Assembly (NCBI GenBank): GCA_937901445.1
Contig: CALDHY010000091.1
Span: 1-27,403, forward strand
Length of the DNA stretch: 27,403 nt
From: an uncultured Selenomonadales bacterium
Lineage (GTDB): Bacteria > Bacillota > Negativicutes > Selenomonadales > Selenomonadaceae
Direction of reading: 5' to 3'
The notes under the pieces: model-generated
Told to the model about the DNA's origin: nothing
Database searches by the model: none
Seen by the model: only the letters and a program-made list of their open reading frames with translations
Part shown: in pieces, positions 16,253 to 23,280 of the stretch
Numbering within the stretch: position 1 is the first letter of the stretch
How the letters are laid out: the number at the start of each line of letters is the position of its first letter
Program-made: the position numbers and the translations under genes

Positions 16253-16960
16253 TCATAATTTATCAACTCCAACTACAATTACTGAAATATTATCAAGCCC
16301 GCCGTTTTGCAGCGCGGCTTCTATCAAACTTTCGGCGGGATTTTCACTTGTCAATAAAATTTTGGCAATATCTTTATCCTCAACCATATTTGTTAAGCCG
16401 TCCGTGCAAAGTAAAAAAATATCTTTATCATTGACTGAAAAGCTCGCCGTGTCAACAGTAATATCTTCAACCGCGCCGACTGCTTGCGTTAAAATATTTT
16501 TCATTGGATGAACGCGCGCTTCAGCCGCCGTAATTTCGCCTTGACGAACTAAATTTTCAACGTACGAATGATCTTGCGTTATTTGTTCAAAGATTTTATT
16601 TCTCAAGCGGTAAAGCCTGCTGTCTCCGACGTGTGCATAGTAAGCGCGGCGATTGTAAATGTGCAGAATCGTTGCCGTTGTTCCCATTCCTCGATAACCG
16701 GGATTTTTCGCCGCCTCGCGCAGAATTGCCGCGTTAGATTTTAGAATTACCTTTTTTAAAATATCTTCATTGTACGGCTCGGGAATTGCCGGAAGAAAAT
16801 TTTTTGCTGTATCGATTAACATTTGGCTTGCAATTTCGCCCGCCGCCTGCCCGCCCATTCCGTCCGCAACTATAAAAGTTTCAGGCTCAATGTAAATCAA
16901 CGCGTCTTCATTGTTTTTTCTGACTTTGCCGACGTGCGTTGCCTGATAAACTTTGAACAT
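16253..16960 (-). CDS. prpC: PP2C-family protein phosphatase
   Basis: Mn/Mg-dependent Ser/Thr phosphatase that reverses PrkC phosphorylation. Conserved PPM motifs are visible in order: NNEDA (16-20), VADGMGGQAAGE (31-42), GMGTTAT, HVGDSRLYRL, TQDHS, LTQAVG, LLCTDGLTNMV and GGLDNISVIVV, with all metal-binding Asp residues present. At 235 residues it has normal length and no membrane segment. AAAGGAG precedes the ATG at 16960. Its stop lies 35 nt before the prkC start, so the two are probably co-transcribed. Confidence 0.95.
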   Translation of the reverse strand: MFKVYQATHVGKVRKNNEDALIYIEPETFIVADGMGGQAAGEIASQMLIDTAKNFLPAIPEPYNEDILKKVILKSNAAILREAAKNPGYRGMGTTATILHIYNRRAYYAHVGDSRLYRLRNKIFEQITQDHSYVENLVRQGEITAAEARVHPMKNILTQAVGAVEDITVDTASFSVNDKDIFLLCTDGLTNMVEDKDIAKILLTSENPAESLIEAALQNGGLDNISVIVVGVDKL

Positions 16961-17211
16961 TGAATTTACTCCTTTCGTTTTGTAAATAAAGTTTGTTTAT
17001 TAATTTTTAATTTTTTTAACACGGTTTTTCTTTCTTTAGAAGAAAGAAAAGCCGCCTAAAAGAAAGAATCGCCGCGCACCTGTGTTTTTCACGTCGAACA
17101 AAAAATAATTCAAAGTTCCAGCCGCGTCCTACGGGTTATTGTAATTCGTACTCACAAGCAAAAACGAAGTGCGGTGCGCGGCTTCTCCCCCTTCTTGCCT
17201 TTTGCCTTAAA
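16961..17211. other. 251-bp intergenic region with two inverted repeats
   Basis: Between the FHA gene and prpC there is no convincing ORF. Two structures stand out: an 11-bp hairpin with a 3-nt loop (TTTTCTTTCTT at 17026-17036 and AAGAAAGAAAA at 17040-17050), and a 10-bp inverted repeat GCCGCGCACC (17071-17080) / GGTGCGCGGC (17173-17182) enclosing 92 bp. This could be a structured leader RNA or a small mobile remnant; I cannot tell which. The prpC promoter is not clear. Confidence 0.5.
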
Positions 17212-17985
17212 TCACAAAACTTTATAAACTAAAATTGTACTGCCGATTAAAATTTTATCGCCGTGTTTCAATTCGCAACGGGTTATCGGTTTCTTATTTA
17301 CAAACGTACCGTTCAAACTGCCCGCGTCGCGCAGGACGTGCCGGTGTCTTTCGTACGAAATATAAGCGTGAATCCTACTTGCGCCCTCATCTTTCAAAAT
17401 AAAATCATTTGTTTCTTTCCTGCCAAAATAAACTTGACGCTCTCCCAAAATAACTTCAGTACTTTTTAAATCGCTGATAACTGCCAAATCGTGTTCAACA
17501 ATTTTTGAAACAGTTTTCATTGACGCGGTAATTTTCGTTTTGTTTGCAACGATAGTTTCTTTGTAAGTTGTATCGCCGTTTTCAAGCAGCGTTTGTGAAA
17601 GTACGTCATTTTCAAGGTTGATGGTATCTTCATCAATTTTTGAATCTTCGACGTATTGCGACGAAATTAAAATTGCGTCATCGGTAGTAGAATTTTTTTC
17701 AATTTTTATTTTTAAAACCCCGTCCATAAAACAATTTTCACGAATGACTTTGCGGGCGGCGGCTTCATACAAAGATTTTAAAATACGCGCCGCGCTTAAT
17801 CTGTGGCAGTCGTCTTCAGAAAGAAAAATTATATATTCATTCGGTACAATGTTGCAACCGTCCACAGATTTTTTTTGCTTGACAATTTCGCGTTCAAGTG
17901 CTTTTATTAGCGCGGGCGGTTCGACTTCGCCGCGTTTTTGGAAGAGATTAGCTATTTGACTGCTTATCACGGTTGTTATTTTCAT
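17212..17985 (-). CDS. FHA-domain protein with N-terminal DUF3662 (FhaA-like)
   Basis: Probably a phospho-threonine reader for the PASTA kinase, linking it to cell-wall growth. Residues 1-115 resemble the DUF3662 domain of FhaA (QIANLFQKRGEVEPPALIKA and following). A Thr/Asp-rich linker (about 120-180) could hold phosphorylation sites. The C-terminal FHA domain (about 183-257) has FGRKETNDFIL, ASRIHAYI and DAGSLNGTFVN, with the Ser/His/Asn phosphopeptide contacts. The frame is open to 18018, but that codon lies in the -10 box; the ATG at 17985 has GGGGAGGTG upstream (257 residues). It leads the minus-strand run to prpC-prkC-rsgA. Confidence 0.88.
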   Translation of the reverse strand: MKITTVISSQIANLFQKRGEVEPPALIKALEREIVKQKKSVDGCNIVPNEYIIFLSEDDCHRLSAARILKSLYEAAARKVIRENCFMDGVLKIKIEKNSTTDDAILISSQYVEDSKIDEDTINLENDVLSQTLLENGDTTYKETIVANKTKITASMKTVSKIVEHDLAVISDLKSTEVILGERQVYFGRKETNDFILKDEGASRIHAYISYERHRHVLRDAGSLNGTFVNKKPITRCELKHGDKILIGSTILVYKVL

Positions 17986-18016
17986 TGCTACACCTCCCCA
18001 AAAATTTCTCGGCGTC

Positions 18017-18045
18017 ATTATAGCATAACTGTCAAAAAACTTGAA
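18017..18045 (-). promoter_or_regulatory. Promoter of FHA gene
   Basis: On the minus strand TTCAAG, 17 nt, then TATAAT (18017-18022) with the extended TGCTATAAT form. The predicted start near 18010 leaves a 25-nt leader with the SD. Confidence 0.6.
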
Positions 18046-18077
18046 ACTATTTTTGAAAAAAAACTGGAAATTTTTTT

Positions 18078-18110
18078 AAGGACTAAGGGTCAAGGGTTAA
18101 GGACTAGGGA
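18078..18110 (+). repeat. Heptamer repeat block G
   Basis: Degenerate G-rich units (AGGACTA, AGGGTCA, AGGGTTA, AGGACTA, GGGA) lie in the divergent FHA-ald intergenic region, 42 nt upstream of the ald ATG. Confidence 0.8.
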
Positions 18111-18151
18111 AATTTAATCTAATTGTTAAATTTTAAAGAGAGGTTTTTAAA

Positions 18152-19273
18152 ATGATTATTGGCGTATCAAAGGAAATTAAAAACAACGAAAACCGCGTAG
18201 GCTTGACGCCTGCCGGAGCTGAAGCACTGATTAAAGCAGGGCACAAAGTTTTAATTGAGCAAAACGGCGGCGTTGGCAGCGGATTTTCTGACGACGATTA
18301 TAAAGCGGTCGGTGCTGAAATTATTTCTGACAAAAAAGAAATTTTCAATCGCGCAGAAATGATTGTCAAAGTTAAAGAGCCGCTTGAATCCGAATACGAA
18401 CTTTTTCACGCGGGGCAAATTTTGTTTACGTACCTGCACCTTGCGCCGGAACCTGCGCTTACAAAGGCGTTGCTTGATAAAAAAGTTACGGGTATTGCAT
18501 ATGAAACGGTTGTAGGGCGCGACGGCAAAAGTTTACCGCTGTTAGCTCCAATGAGTGAAATTGCGGGGCGAATGTCAATTCAAATTGGCGCACATTTCCT
18601 TGAAAGTCGTTACGGCGGGCGCGGCGTTTTGTTAGGCGGCGTTAGCGGCGTTGCGGCAGGGCAAGTTGTAATTGTAGGCGGCGGGATTGTTGGAACGAAC
18701 GCGGCGAAAATGGCGGTGGGACTCGGCGCGCGCGTTACGATTATTGATTTATCGATTGACAGGTTAAGATATTTGGATGATATTTTTGGCGGGCGCGTTT
18801 GCACTGTCATTTCAAACAGTTACAATATCGCTGAATGGACGAAACAGGCAGATTTACTTATTGGCGCGGTTTTAATTCCGGGCGCAAAAACTCCAAAACT
18901 TGTTACTGAAAAAATGGTTAGCGAAATGAAACGCGGCTCGGTAATTGTTGACGTTGCAATAGATCAGGGCGGCTCGGTTGAAACTTGCGATAAAGTTACA
19001 ACGCACGATAACCCTACTTTTGAAAAGTTCGGCGTCATTCATTATTCAGTTGCAAATATACCCGGCGCGGTTGCCCGTACTTCGACGCTTGCCCTTACAA
19101 ATGCAACTTTACCCTACGCGCTGAAAATTGCAAACAACGGCTGGAAAAATGCTTGTGCGGCTGATTCAGGACTTGCCAAAGGATTAAATACGATTGACGG
19201 CAAATTGACAAACAAGGCGGTTGCTGACGCCCTCAATCTCGAATTTACAAACTTTGAAGAATTTTTAAAGTAA
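18152..19273 (+). CDS. ald: Alanine dehydrogenase
   Basis: NAD-dependent interconversion of L-alanine with pyruvate and ammonia. The start [20 protein letters not shown] is standard. Lys of VKVKEPL (about 75) and His of TYLHLAPE (about 96) are the pyruvate-binding and catalytic residues. The Rossmann motif [20 protein letters not shown] (about 173-192) and the C-terminal [21 protein letters not shown] block are complete. At 373 residues it is normal. The SD AGAGAGG lies before the ATG. Its upstream region contains repeat block G, and I see no clear consensus promoter there. Its stop is followed after 1 nt by the promoter of a small antisense RNA. Confidence 0.97.
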   Translation: MIIGVSKEIKNNENRVGLTPAGAEALIKAGHKVLIEQNGGVGSGFSDDDYKAVGAEIISDKKEIFNRAEMIVKVKEPLESEYELFHAGQILFTYLHLAPEPALTKALLDKKVTGIAYETVVGRDGKSLPLLAPMSEIAGRMSIQIGAHFLESRYGGRGVLLGGVSGVAAGQVVIVGGGIVGTNAAKMAVGLGARVTIIDLSIDRLRYLDDIFGGRVCTVISNSYNIAEWTKQADLLIGAVLIPGAKTPKLVTEKMVSEMKRGSVIVDVAIDQGGSVETCDKVTTHDNPTFEKFGVIHYSVANIPGAVARTSTLALTNATLPYALKIANNGWKNACAADSGLAKGLNTIDGKLTNKAVADALNLEFTNFEEFLK

Positions 19274-19274
19274 A

Positions 19275-19303
19275 TTGACAGCTTAAATTTAAAAAGATAT
19301 AAT
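19275..19303 (+). promoter_or_regulatory. Consensus promoter for candidate antitoxin RNA
   Basis: TTGACA (19275-19280), exactly 17 nt, then TATAAT (19298-19303): a perfect sigma-A consensus. It starts 1 nt after the ald stop and points into a region without a plus-strand gene, toward the 3' end of the opposite-strand small peptide gene. Predicted RNA start about 19310. Confidence 0.85.
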
Positions 19304-19306
19304 TAC

Positions 19307-19338
19307 AAAAGAAAAACACCCCGCCTTTCGACGGAGTG
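19307..19338 (-). terminator. Terminator of toxin mRNA
   Basis: On the minus strand CACTCCGTC, a GAAA tetraloop and GGCGGGGTG form a 9-bp stem with two wobble pairs, followed by TTTTTCTTTT. It lies about 80 nt after the small peptide stop, leaving a long 3' UTR. Confidence 0.85.
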
Positions 19339-19436
19339 CCTTTCAGTACTCGATAAACGGTCGCTCAACTGGAGCTAATACATAGATTTATTTGTTAAGT
19401 CGCCGAGCTTGGTGGAGCTTAGGCGGCTGTTTTTGT
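19310..19436 (+). ncRNA. Candidate antisense antitoxin RNA (~125 nt)
   Basis: Inferred from the consensus promoter at 19275-19303 and the plus-strand terminator at 19399-19434. It would be complementary to the whole 3' UTR of the small membrane peptide mRNA and to its last six codons including the stop. A segment near its 5' end (19321-19357) is repeated near the 5' end of the toxin transcript (19531-19559), so it could also pair imperfectly with the toxin leader. This layout parallels Fst/RNAII and TxpA/RatA type I systems. Transcription itself is not shown. Confidence 0.65.
19399..19434 (+). terminator. Terminator of candidate antitoxin RNA
   Basis: GTCGCC (19399-19404) pairs with GGCGGC (19422-19427). 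An inner AGCT/AGCT helix caps the loop, and TGTTTTTG follows. It lies across the stop codon of the opposite-strand peptide. Confidence 0.65.
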
Positions 19437-19499
19437 GCCTATCACGAGCACCACGATGGTTACGACAATAACCACGATGATGAACTTCTTAATAGTCAT
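19419..19499 (-). CDS. 26-residue single-helix membrane peptide, candidate type I toxin
   Basis: A short ORF with an exceptionally strong SD (AAGGAGGTGA, 6 nt from the ATG at 19499). The product has a basic start (MTIKKF), about 15 consecutive hydrophobic residues rich in Ile/Val (about 7-21), and a short GTKTAA tail: one transmembrane helix and little else. It has no Cys and no signal-peptide cleavage site. Small peptides of this form in Fst, TisB, Ibs and TxpA systems depolarise the membrane. The gene has its own likely promoter and terminator and is faced by a convergent consensus promoter. I do not recognise the exact family. A harmless small membrane protein is the alternative. Confidence 0.7.
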   Translation of the reverse strand: MTIKKFIIVVIVVTIVVLVIGTKTAA

Positions 19500-19505
19500 A
19501 TAGCG

Positions 19506-19525
19506 TCACCTCCTTTCGGAAGTGA
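19506..19525 (-). promoter_or_regulatory. Hairpin sequestering the toxin SD
   Basis: On the minus strand TCACTTCC, a GAAA tetraloop and GGAGGTGA form an 8-bp stem (one G-U pair) that buries the whole SD. Beyond one mismatch two further pairs are possible. Such SD burial limits translation in several type I toxin mRNAs. Confidence 0.85.
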
Positions 19526-19559
19526 TGCAACCGCCTATCGTTTTTCAGTACCGATTAAA

Positions 19560-19587
19560 ATTTTATCACAGAAATTATATTTGTAAA
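19560..19587 (-). promoter_or_regulatory. Likely promoter of small peptide gene
   Basis: On the minus strand TTTACA (19582-19587), 16 nt, then TAAAAT (19560-19565); RNA start near 19553. It begins right after the sensor kinase stop, so read-through from that gene is an alternative. Confidence 0.5.
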
Positions 19588-19595
19588 GGAAATTT

Positions 19596-20993
19596 TTAAA
19601 GCGCAGGAATAATCAAAGTAAAAGTTGTACCTTTGCCGAGTTCACTTGCAATTTCGATTTTTATATTGTGGCTGTCTGCAATCCAGCGCGCAATGGTTAA
19701 ACCGAGTCCGCCGCCTTCGACATCTTCAACCGCGCAGATTCTAAAAAATCGTTCAAAGATTTTATCAAAATGTTCCGGCTCAATTCCTGCGCCGCTGTCA
19801 GAAATGCTTAAATTAATTTTATCGCCGATAACTTTTGAAACGACGATAATTTTTTTATTATCAGGATTGTACTTTACGGCATTGTCAAGAAATACTTCAA
19901 GCATTTGTAAAATTAAATCTTCATCGCCGCAAATTGCCGCGTCGTCATTTTGAAGAATTTGAAAGTTATAACTTGGCGCGGTAATTTGTTTTAATTCAAC
20001 GGCTTGTTGAATCAGATATGCAAGGTTTAATTTTGCCTTGTTGACTTTTTGGCGGTTTTGATCAACTCTTGAAATAAACAACAAATTTCTAAGGATACGG
20101 TCCATACTTATTATAGAATCAGAAATGGCGTCTGTCATTTCGTAAAAAATTTTGGGCTCTTCAAGTCCGTACTTTTTCAAAGTTTCTGTTGAACCTAAAA
20201 CGGCAGTGGCAGGATTTAACAGCGCGTGCGAAGCTTTTATCACAAATTCTTGTTGAGAATTAATGCCGCCTTGTACCCTGTCCAACATTTCATTAAAAGT
20301 TTTTGCAAGTTCGGTTAATTCGTCATTTGCCGGCGGAATTTCAATTCGCCCGTCCATTTTGCCGAATGCAATTTTTTCGGCGTGTTCAGTCATTGTCTTA
20401 ATCGGCTTGAGAATTTTTTTGCTTGTAATATTGCCGAATGCAACCGCAAATATAATTCCCAAAATATTAAGTACCAGTAACATATTTTCTAAATTATCCA
20501 GTAAAGTTTTTTCTGAAGTTATCGTGCGGAAAAAATAAAGTGTAACGTGTTCACCTTCAAATGTATAATCCATTTTTGAACGATAAACCAACGCGTCTCT
20601 GTACGCGGCAACTTCCATATCTTCATTTGACAAAATCGAAGGATTTTCAATAATAGTTTTATTAAAATCGTCGTTTGTAAGGTAATGAGAATCTGTATCC
20701 GCCAAAATATTTCCGTTATCGTCAATGGCACGAAGTACAACACCGGCAACCAACGGTTCACGAATTGAATTTGGGTTAAAGTCGTGCGGATTCTGCGCGA
20801 GCGTATCCATTAAATCTTTGACGCTTTTCATACTGTATTGAATTGAACGACTTGCAGGTCTGTAAAGTGCGTAGTAAACGCCAAAATACATAACCGCGTT
20901 GATAATCATCAGCAACAAAATAAAGCACGCTGTATAAGTCATTGTGATTTTCGTTGAAATTTCGGCGTTTTGATATTTTTGTTTTAAATTCAT
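19596..20993 (-). CDS. Sensor histidine kinase with unusual H-box
   Basis: Membrane sensor kinase: TM1 (about 17-41), an extracytoplasmic PAS/Cache-like domain (42-165), TM2 (169-188), HAMP (189-243), HisKA (244-312) with His256, and HATPase_c with Asn371 (FLDNAVKYNP), DSGAGI (399-404) and GGGLGL (427-432). The H-box reads SHALLNPATAV instead of the usual SHELRTPLTA, so the acidic residue next to His is replaced by Ala. The frame is open to 21227, but GAGGAG precedes the ATG at 20993 (465 residues). No response regulator is adjacent. It is divergent from trkH with 37 bp between starts. Confidence 0.88.
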   Translation of the reverse strand: MNLKQKYQNAEISTKITMTYTACFILLLMIINAVMYFGVYYALYRPASRSIQYSMKSVKDLMDTLAQNPHDFNPNSIREPLVAGVVLRAIDDNGNILADTDSHYLTNDDFNKTIIENPSILSNEDMEVAAYRDALVYRSKMDYTFEGEHVTLYFFRTITSEKTLLDNLENMLLVLNILGIIFAVAFGNITSKKILKPIKTMTEHAEKIAFGKMDGRIEIPPANDELTELAKTFNEMLDRVQGGINSQQEFVIKASHALLNPATAVLGSTETLKKYGLEEPKIFYEMTDAISDSIISMDRILRNLLFISRVDQNRQKVNKAKLNLAYLIQQAVELKQITAPSYNFQILQNDDAAICGDEDLILQMLEVFLDNAVKYNPDNKKIIVVSKVIGDKINLSISDSGAGIEPEHFDKIFERFFRICAVEDVEGGGLGLTIARWIADSHNIKIEIASELGKGTTFTLIIPAL

Positions 20994-21030
20994 AAAAAAA
21001 CTCCTCTGCAGAAAAAGAACGGAGGCTAAA

Positions 21031-22494
21031 ATGAACGAACGAATTGTAGCGGGGCTACTCGGATATTTAACGCTTTTTACAGGGGCGGCAATGATACCGC
21101 CTTTCATACTTGCAGCCGCCTTTGAAGAAATTGGAGGCGCGGCGGCTTTTTTGTTGTCAATTTTTTTATGTATCGCAGTAACCTTTGAACTTGAAAGATT
21201 CGGCGGCTTGCAGGGCAAAGATAACATTGGCGTACGTGATGGAATTGCAATTACCGGCTTAGGCTGGCTGATAGTTTCAATTTTGGGAACTGTACCGTAT
21301 TTGGCGGGCGGCTATTTAAATTTAATTGACAGTTTGACAGAATCTTTTGCAGGATTTTCCGGCACCGGCGCAACTGTTTTTGAAGACGTTGAAATTTTGC
21401 CGCGCAGTATTTTACTTTGGCGCAGTCTTTCAAATTGGGTTGGCGGCTTGGGAATTGTTGTAATTTTTATGGCGATACTTTCACAGCTCGGACGCGGCGC
21501 AATGTTCATTCTTCGCGCAGAGACTACCGGTCCCACTAAAGACAGACAAATGCCGCGTATTCGTGACAATGCTAAGGCGATTTTCAAAATTTACGTCGGC
21601 TTAACCGTTATTTGCGCGGCAAGTTATTATTTGTGCGGGCTGAATATTTTTGCGGCGATTAATCACGCTATGACAACCATTGCAACCGGCGGCTACGGAA
21701 TTTATAACAGTATGGTTAGCGAATACGGCAACGCCTCCCTTGAATATTGTATGGCTTTTTTTATGATAATTTCTTCAGGAAGTTTTGCAATGTACGCAAC
21801 GGCTCTTCGACAAGGCGGCAAAGTTATTCTGCGTAACGGCGAATTTAAAATTTATTTGTGGATAGTTTTTATAACTTCAGCGATAATTGCGGTTGATTTA
21901 GTTTTACAAATGAATATGAGTGTTGAGGCGGCGGTGCGCGGCGCAATTTTCCACGTTGCAAGCTTGAGTTCAACTACCGGTTTTGTTGCATATGACTTTG
22001 ACACGTACCCGCCAATAAGTAAAGCTTGTTTAATGATGACAATGTTTTTGGGCGGTTGCGCAGGTTCAACGGCGGGCGGCTTGAAAGTTGCAAGGATTAT
22101 TCTTCTTTTTAAATTTGTAAGTTCGATTGTAAAACAAAAAATCCACCCGCAAATTTTAAGTCCCGTACGTTTGAACGGGATGATAATTGATAACGGCGTG
22201 GTTTACGGCGCGGCAAAATTTTTCTTTGCAATAATTGTGATGGATATTTTATTTGCCTTTGTAATGATGTTTGACGGTATAGGATTTGTAAACAGTGTTT
22301 CAGTAAGCGTTTCAACAATGGCAAGCGTTGGTCCCGGATTCGGTATTGAAGGCGCAACGAGTACCTATGCACTTTTGCCGGATTTCAGTAAATTATGTGC
22401 ATGCGTTTTTATGTTTTTGAGTCGGCTTGAAGTTTTTACCGTGCTTGTACTTTTTACGCCGACGTTTTGGAAAAGTGCCCGCGAGGGATGGTAA
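21031..22494 (+). CDS. trkH: TrkH-family K+ uptake membrane subunit
   Basis: Potassium-translocating subunit of a Trk/Ktr system. It has about ten helices and four selectivity-loop motifs, one per repeat: GFSGTGATVF, TIATGGYGI, SLSSTTGFVAYD and MASVGPGFG, the glycine in each lining the pore. The conserved loop GRGAMFILRAETTGPTKDR follows the first repeat. At 487 residues it is normal. The ATG at 21031 has GGAGG. The usual regulatory partner TrkA/KtrA is not in the window. The divergent sensor kinase may be linked to ion or envelope stress, but that is only context. Confidence 0.93.
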   Translation: MNERIVAGLLGYLTLFTGAAMIPPFILAAAFEEIGGAAAFLLSIFLCIAVTFELERFGGLQGKDNIGVRDGIAITGLGWLIVSILGTVPYLAGGYLNLIDSLTESFAGFSGTGATVFEDVEILPRSILLWRSLSNWVGGLGIVVIFMAILSQLGRGAMFILRAETTGPTKDRQMPRIRDNAKAIFKIYVGLTVICAASYYLCGLNIFAAINHAMTTIATGGYGIYNSMVSEYGNASLEYCMAFFMIISSGSFAMYATALRQGGKVILRNGEFKIYLWIVFITSAIIAVDLVLQMNMSVEAAVRGAIFHVASLSSTTGFVAYDFDTYPPISKACLMMTMFLGGCAGSTAGGLKVARIILLFKFVSSIVKQKIHPQILSPVRLNGMIIDNGVVYGAAKFFFAIIVMDILFAFVMMFDGIGFVNSVSVSVSTMASVGPGFGIEGATSTYALLPDFSKLCACVFMFLSRLEVFTVLVLFTPTFWKSAREGW

Positions 22495-22497
22495 TTT

Positions 22498-22983
22498 TCA
22501 CTGATAAAAAAATGAACGTTGAACTGTTCCGTAACCTTTCTCAACGTGCAAATAATATCGTGATTTTTTGTGATAATCTTCAACAGGATTATCATTAATT
22601 TTTTCTGCATATTTTAAAGTGTTGGAGGCGTGCGGCGAAGTGAAGCCAAATAAAATTTTCAGCGGCAACATTTTTCCTTGACGCGGCAAAATTGAATCGT
22701 CTGCAATATTCAGCGGATAATAATCACGTCCAATTTGAACTAAAAGCATTGGCGGAACGCCTTTAACAAACATTCCGCCTTTAGGCATCGCCAATAAATA
22801 ATTTCCGTCGGGCAACGGTATAAAATTTTCGTTTGAATCAAAATAGCCTATTGCATTTGACGGGATAATTTCTTTGTGAAAACTCGGATCAGAATTTTTA
22901 TCTTCAAAAATTACGACCAAAAATGACAGCGCAAAAAAAAACGCCGCCGCCGCAAGGTACGACGGAATTATTTTACTGCGCAT
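22498..22983 (-). CDS. Hypothetical membrane-anchored protein
   Basis: I do not recognise a family. After a short basic start (MRSKIIPSY) one hydrophobic segment (about 9-27, LAAAAFFFALSFLVVIF) acts as an uncleaved anchor, with no lipobox. The rest (about 130 residues) would be outside the membrane and contains NAIGYFDSNENFIPLPDGNY and GRDYYPLNIADDSILPRQG, compatible with a small beta-rich domain. The frame is open to a TTG at 22998; I chose the ATG at 22983, 1 nt after the upstream stop, so translation is probably coupled. It ends 3 bp from convergent trkH. Confidence 0.6.
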   Translation of the reverse strand: MRSKIIPSYLAAAAFFFALSFLVVIFEDKNSDPSFHKEIIPSNAIGYFDSNENFIPLPDGNYLLAMPKGGMFVKGVPPMLLVQIGRDYYPLNIADDSILPRQGKMLPLKILFGFTSPHASNTLKYAEKINDNPVEDYHKKSRYYLHVEKGYGTVQRSFFYQ

Positions 22984-22984
22984 T

Positions 22985-23260
22985 TTAAAAAGTTCCAAAA
23001 GGCATACTCGCCGAATGTTGACTAATATCTTTGATAATATCTTTTTCCGGCTTGCCGAGTACCCAGCCTAAAGTTTTAATTTCGGTGTAAGTTGTAAGTT
23101 TCAACTGATTTGTTTCTTGCGGCTTGAAACAAAGTTCTTTGTAATATTCCAACGCCTGATTATATTTCGCGGTAATTTCTTGCGGCGAACGCAATTTATT
23201 TGGCGGCTTGCGATATTTTGAAACTTCCTCAACAATGTTATTTGCAAGCATTTCTGACAT
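22985..23260 (-). CDS. Hypothetical 91-residue soluble protein
   Basis: Family not recognised. The protein is mostly charged and helical (SEMLANNIVEEVSKYRKPP, then PQEITAKYNQALEYYKELC), with one Cys and no membrane segment. The frame is open to an ATG at 23278, but AAAGGAG lies just inside it, 8 nt before the ATG at 23260, which I take as the start. It is coupled by a 1-nt gap to the membrane-anchored gene downstream, so the two probably work together, and it follows nadK after repeat block H. Confidence 0.6.
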   Translation of the reverse strand: MSEMLANNIVEEVSKYRKPPNKLRSPQEITAKYNQALEYYKELCFKPQETNQLKLTTYTEIKTLGWVLGKPEKDIIKDISQHSASMPFGTF

Positions 23261-23280
23261 TTGAAAAACTCCTTTCATTT

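Larger units (their letters stand above)
19321..19559. repeat. Imperfect direct repeats flanking the small peptide gene
   Basis: Copy 1 (19321-19357) contains CCGCCTTTCG and, after a 10-nt insertion, TTTCAGTACTCGATAAA. Copy 2 (19531-19559) contains CCGCCTATCG and TTTCAGTACCGATTAAA. They lie close to the predicted 5' ends of the antisense RNA and of the toxin mRNA respectively, recalling the DRa/DRb repeats of the par/Fst locus. Confidence 0.75.

Noticed and set aside
19392..19586. 64-codon plus-strand ORF in the ald-kinase gap
   Set aside because: Its start has no SD, and it is antisense to the 26-residue peptide, whose SD, terminator and promoter are much better.
20994..21227. N-terminal extension of the sensor kinase
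   Set aside because: The extra 78 codons lie antisense to trkH, cross the trkH SD, and an SD-preceded ATG exists at 20993 in front of the first membrane helix.
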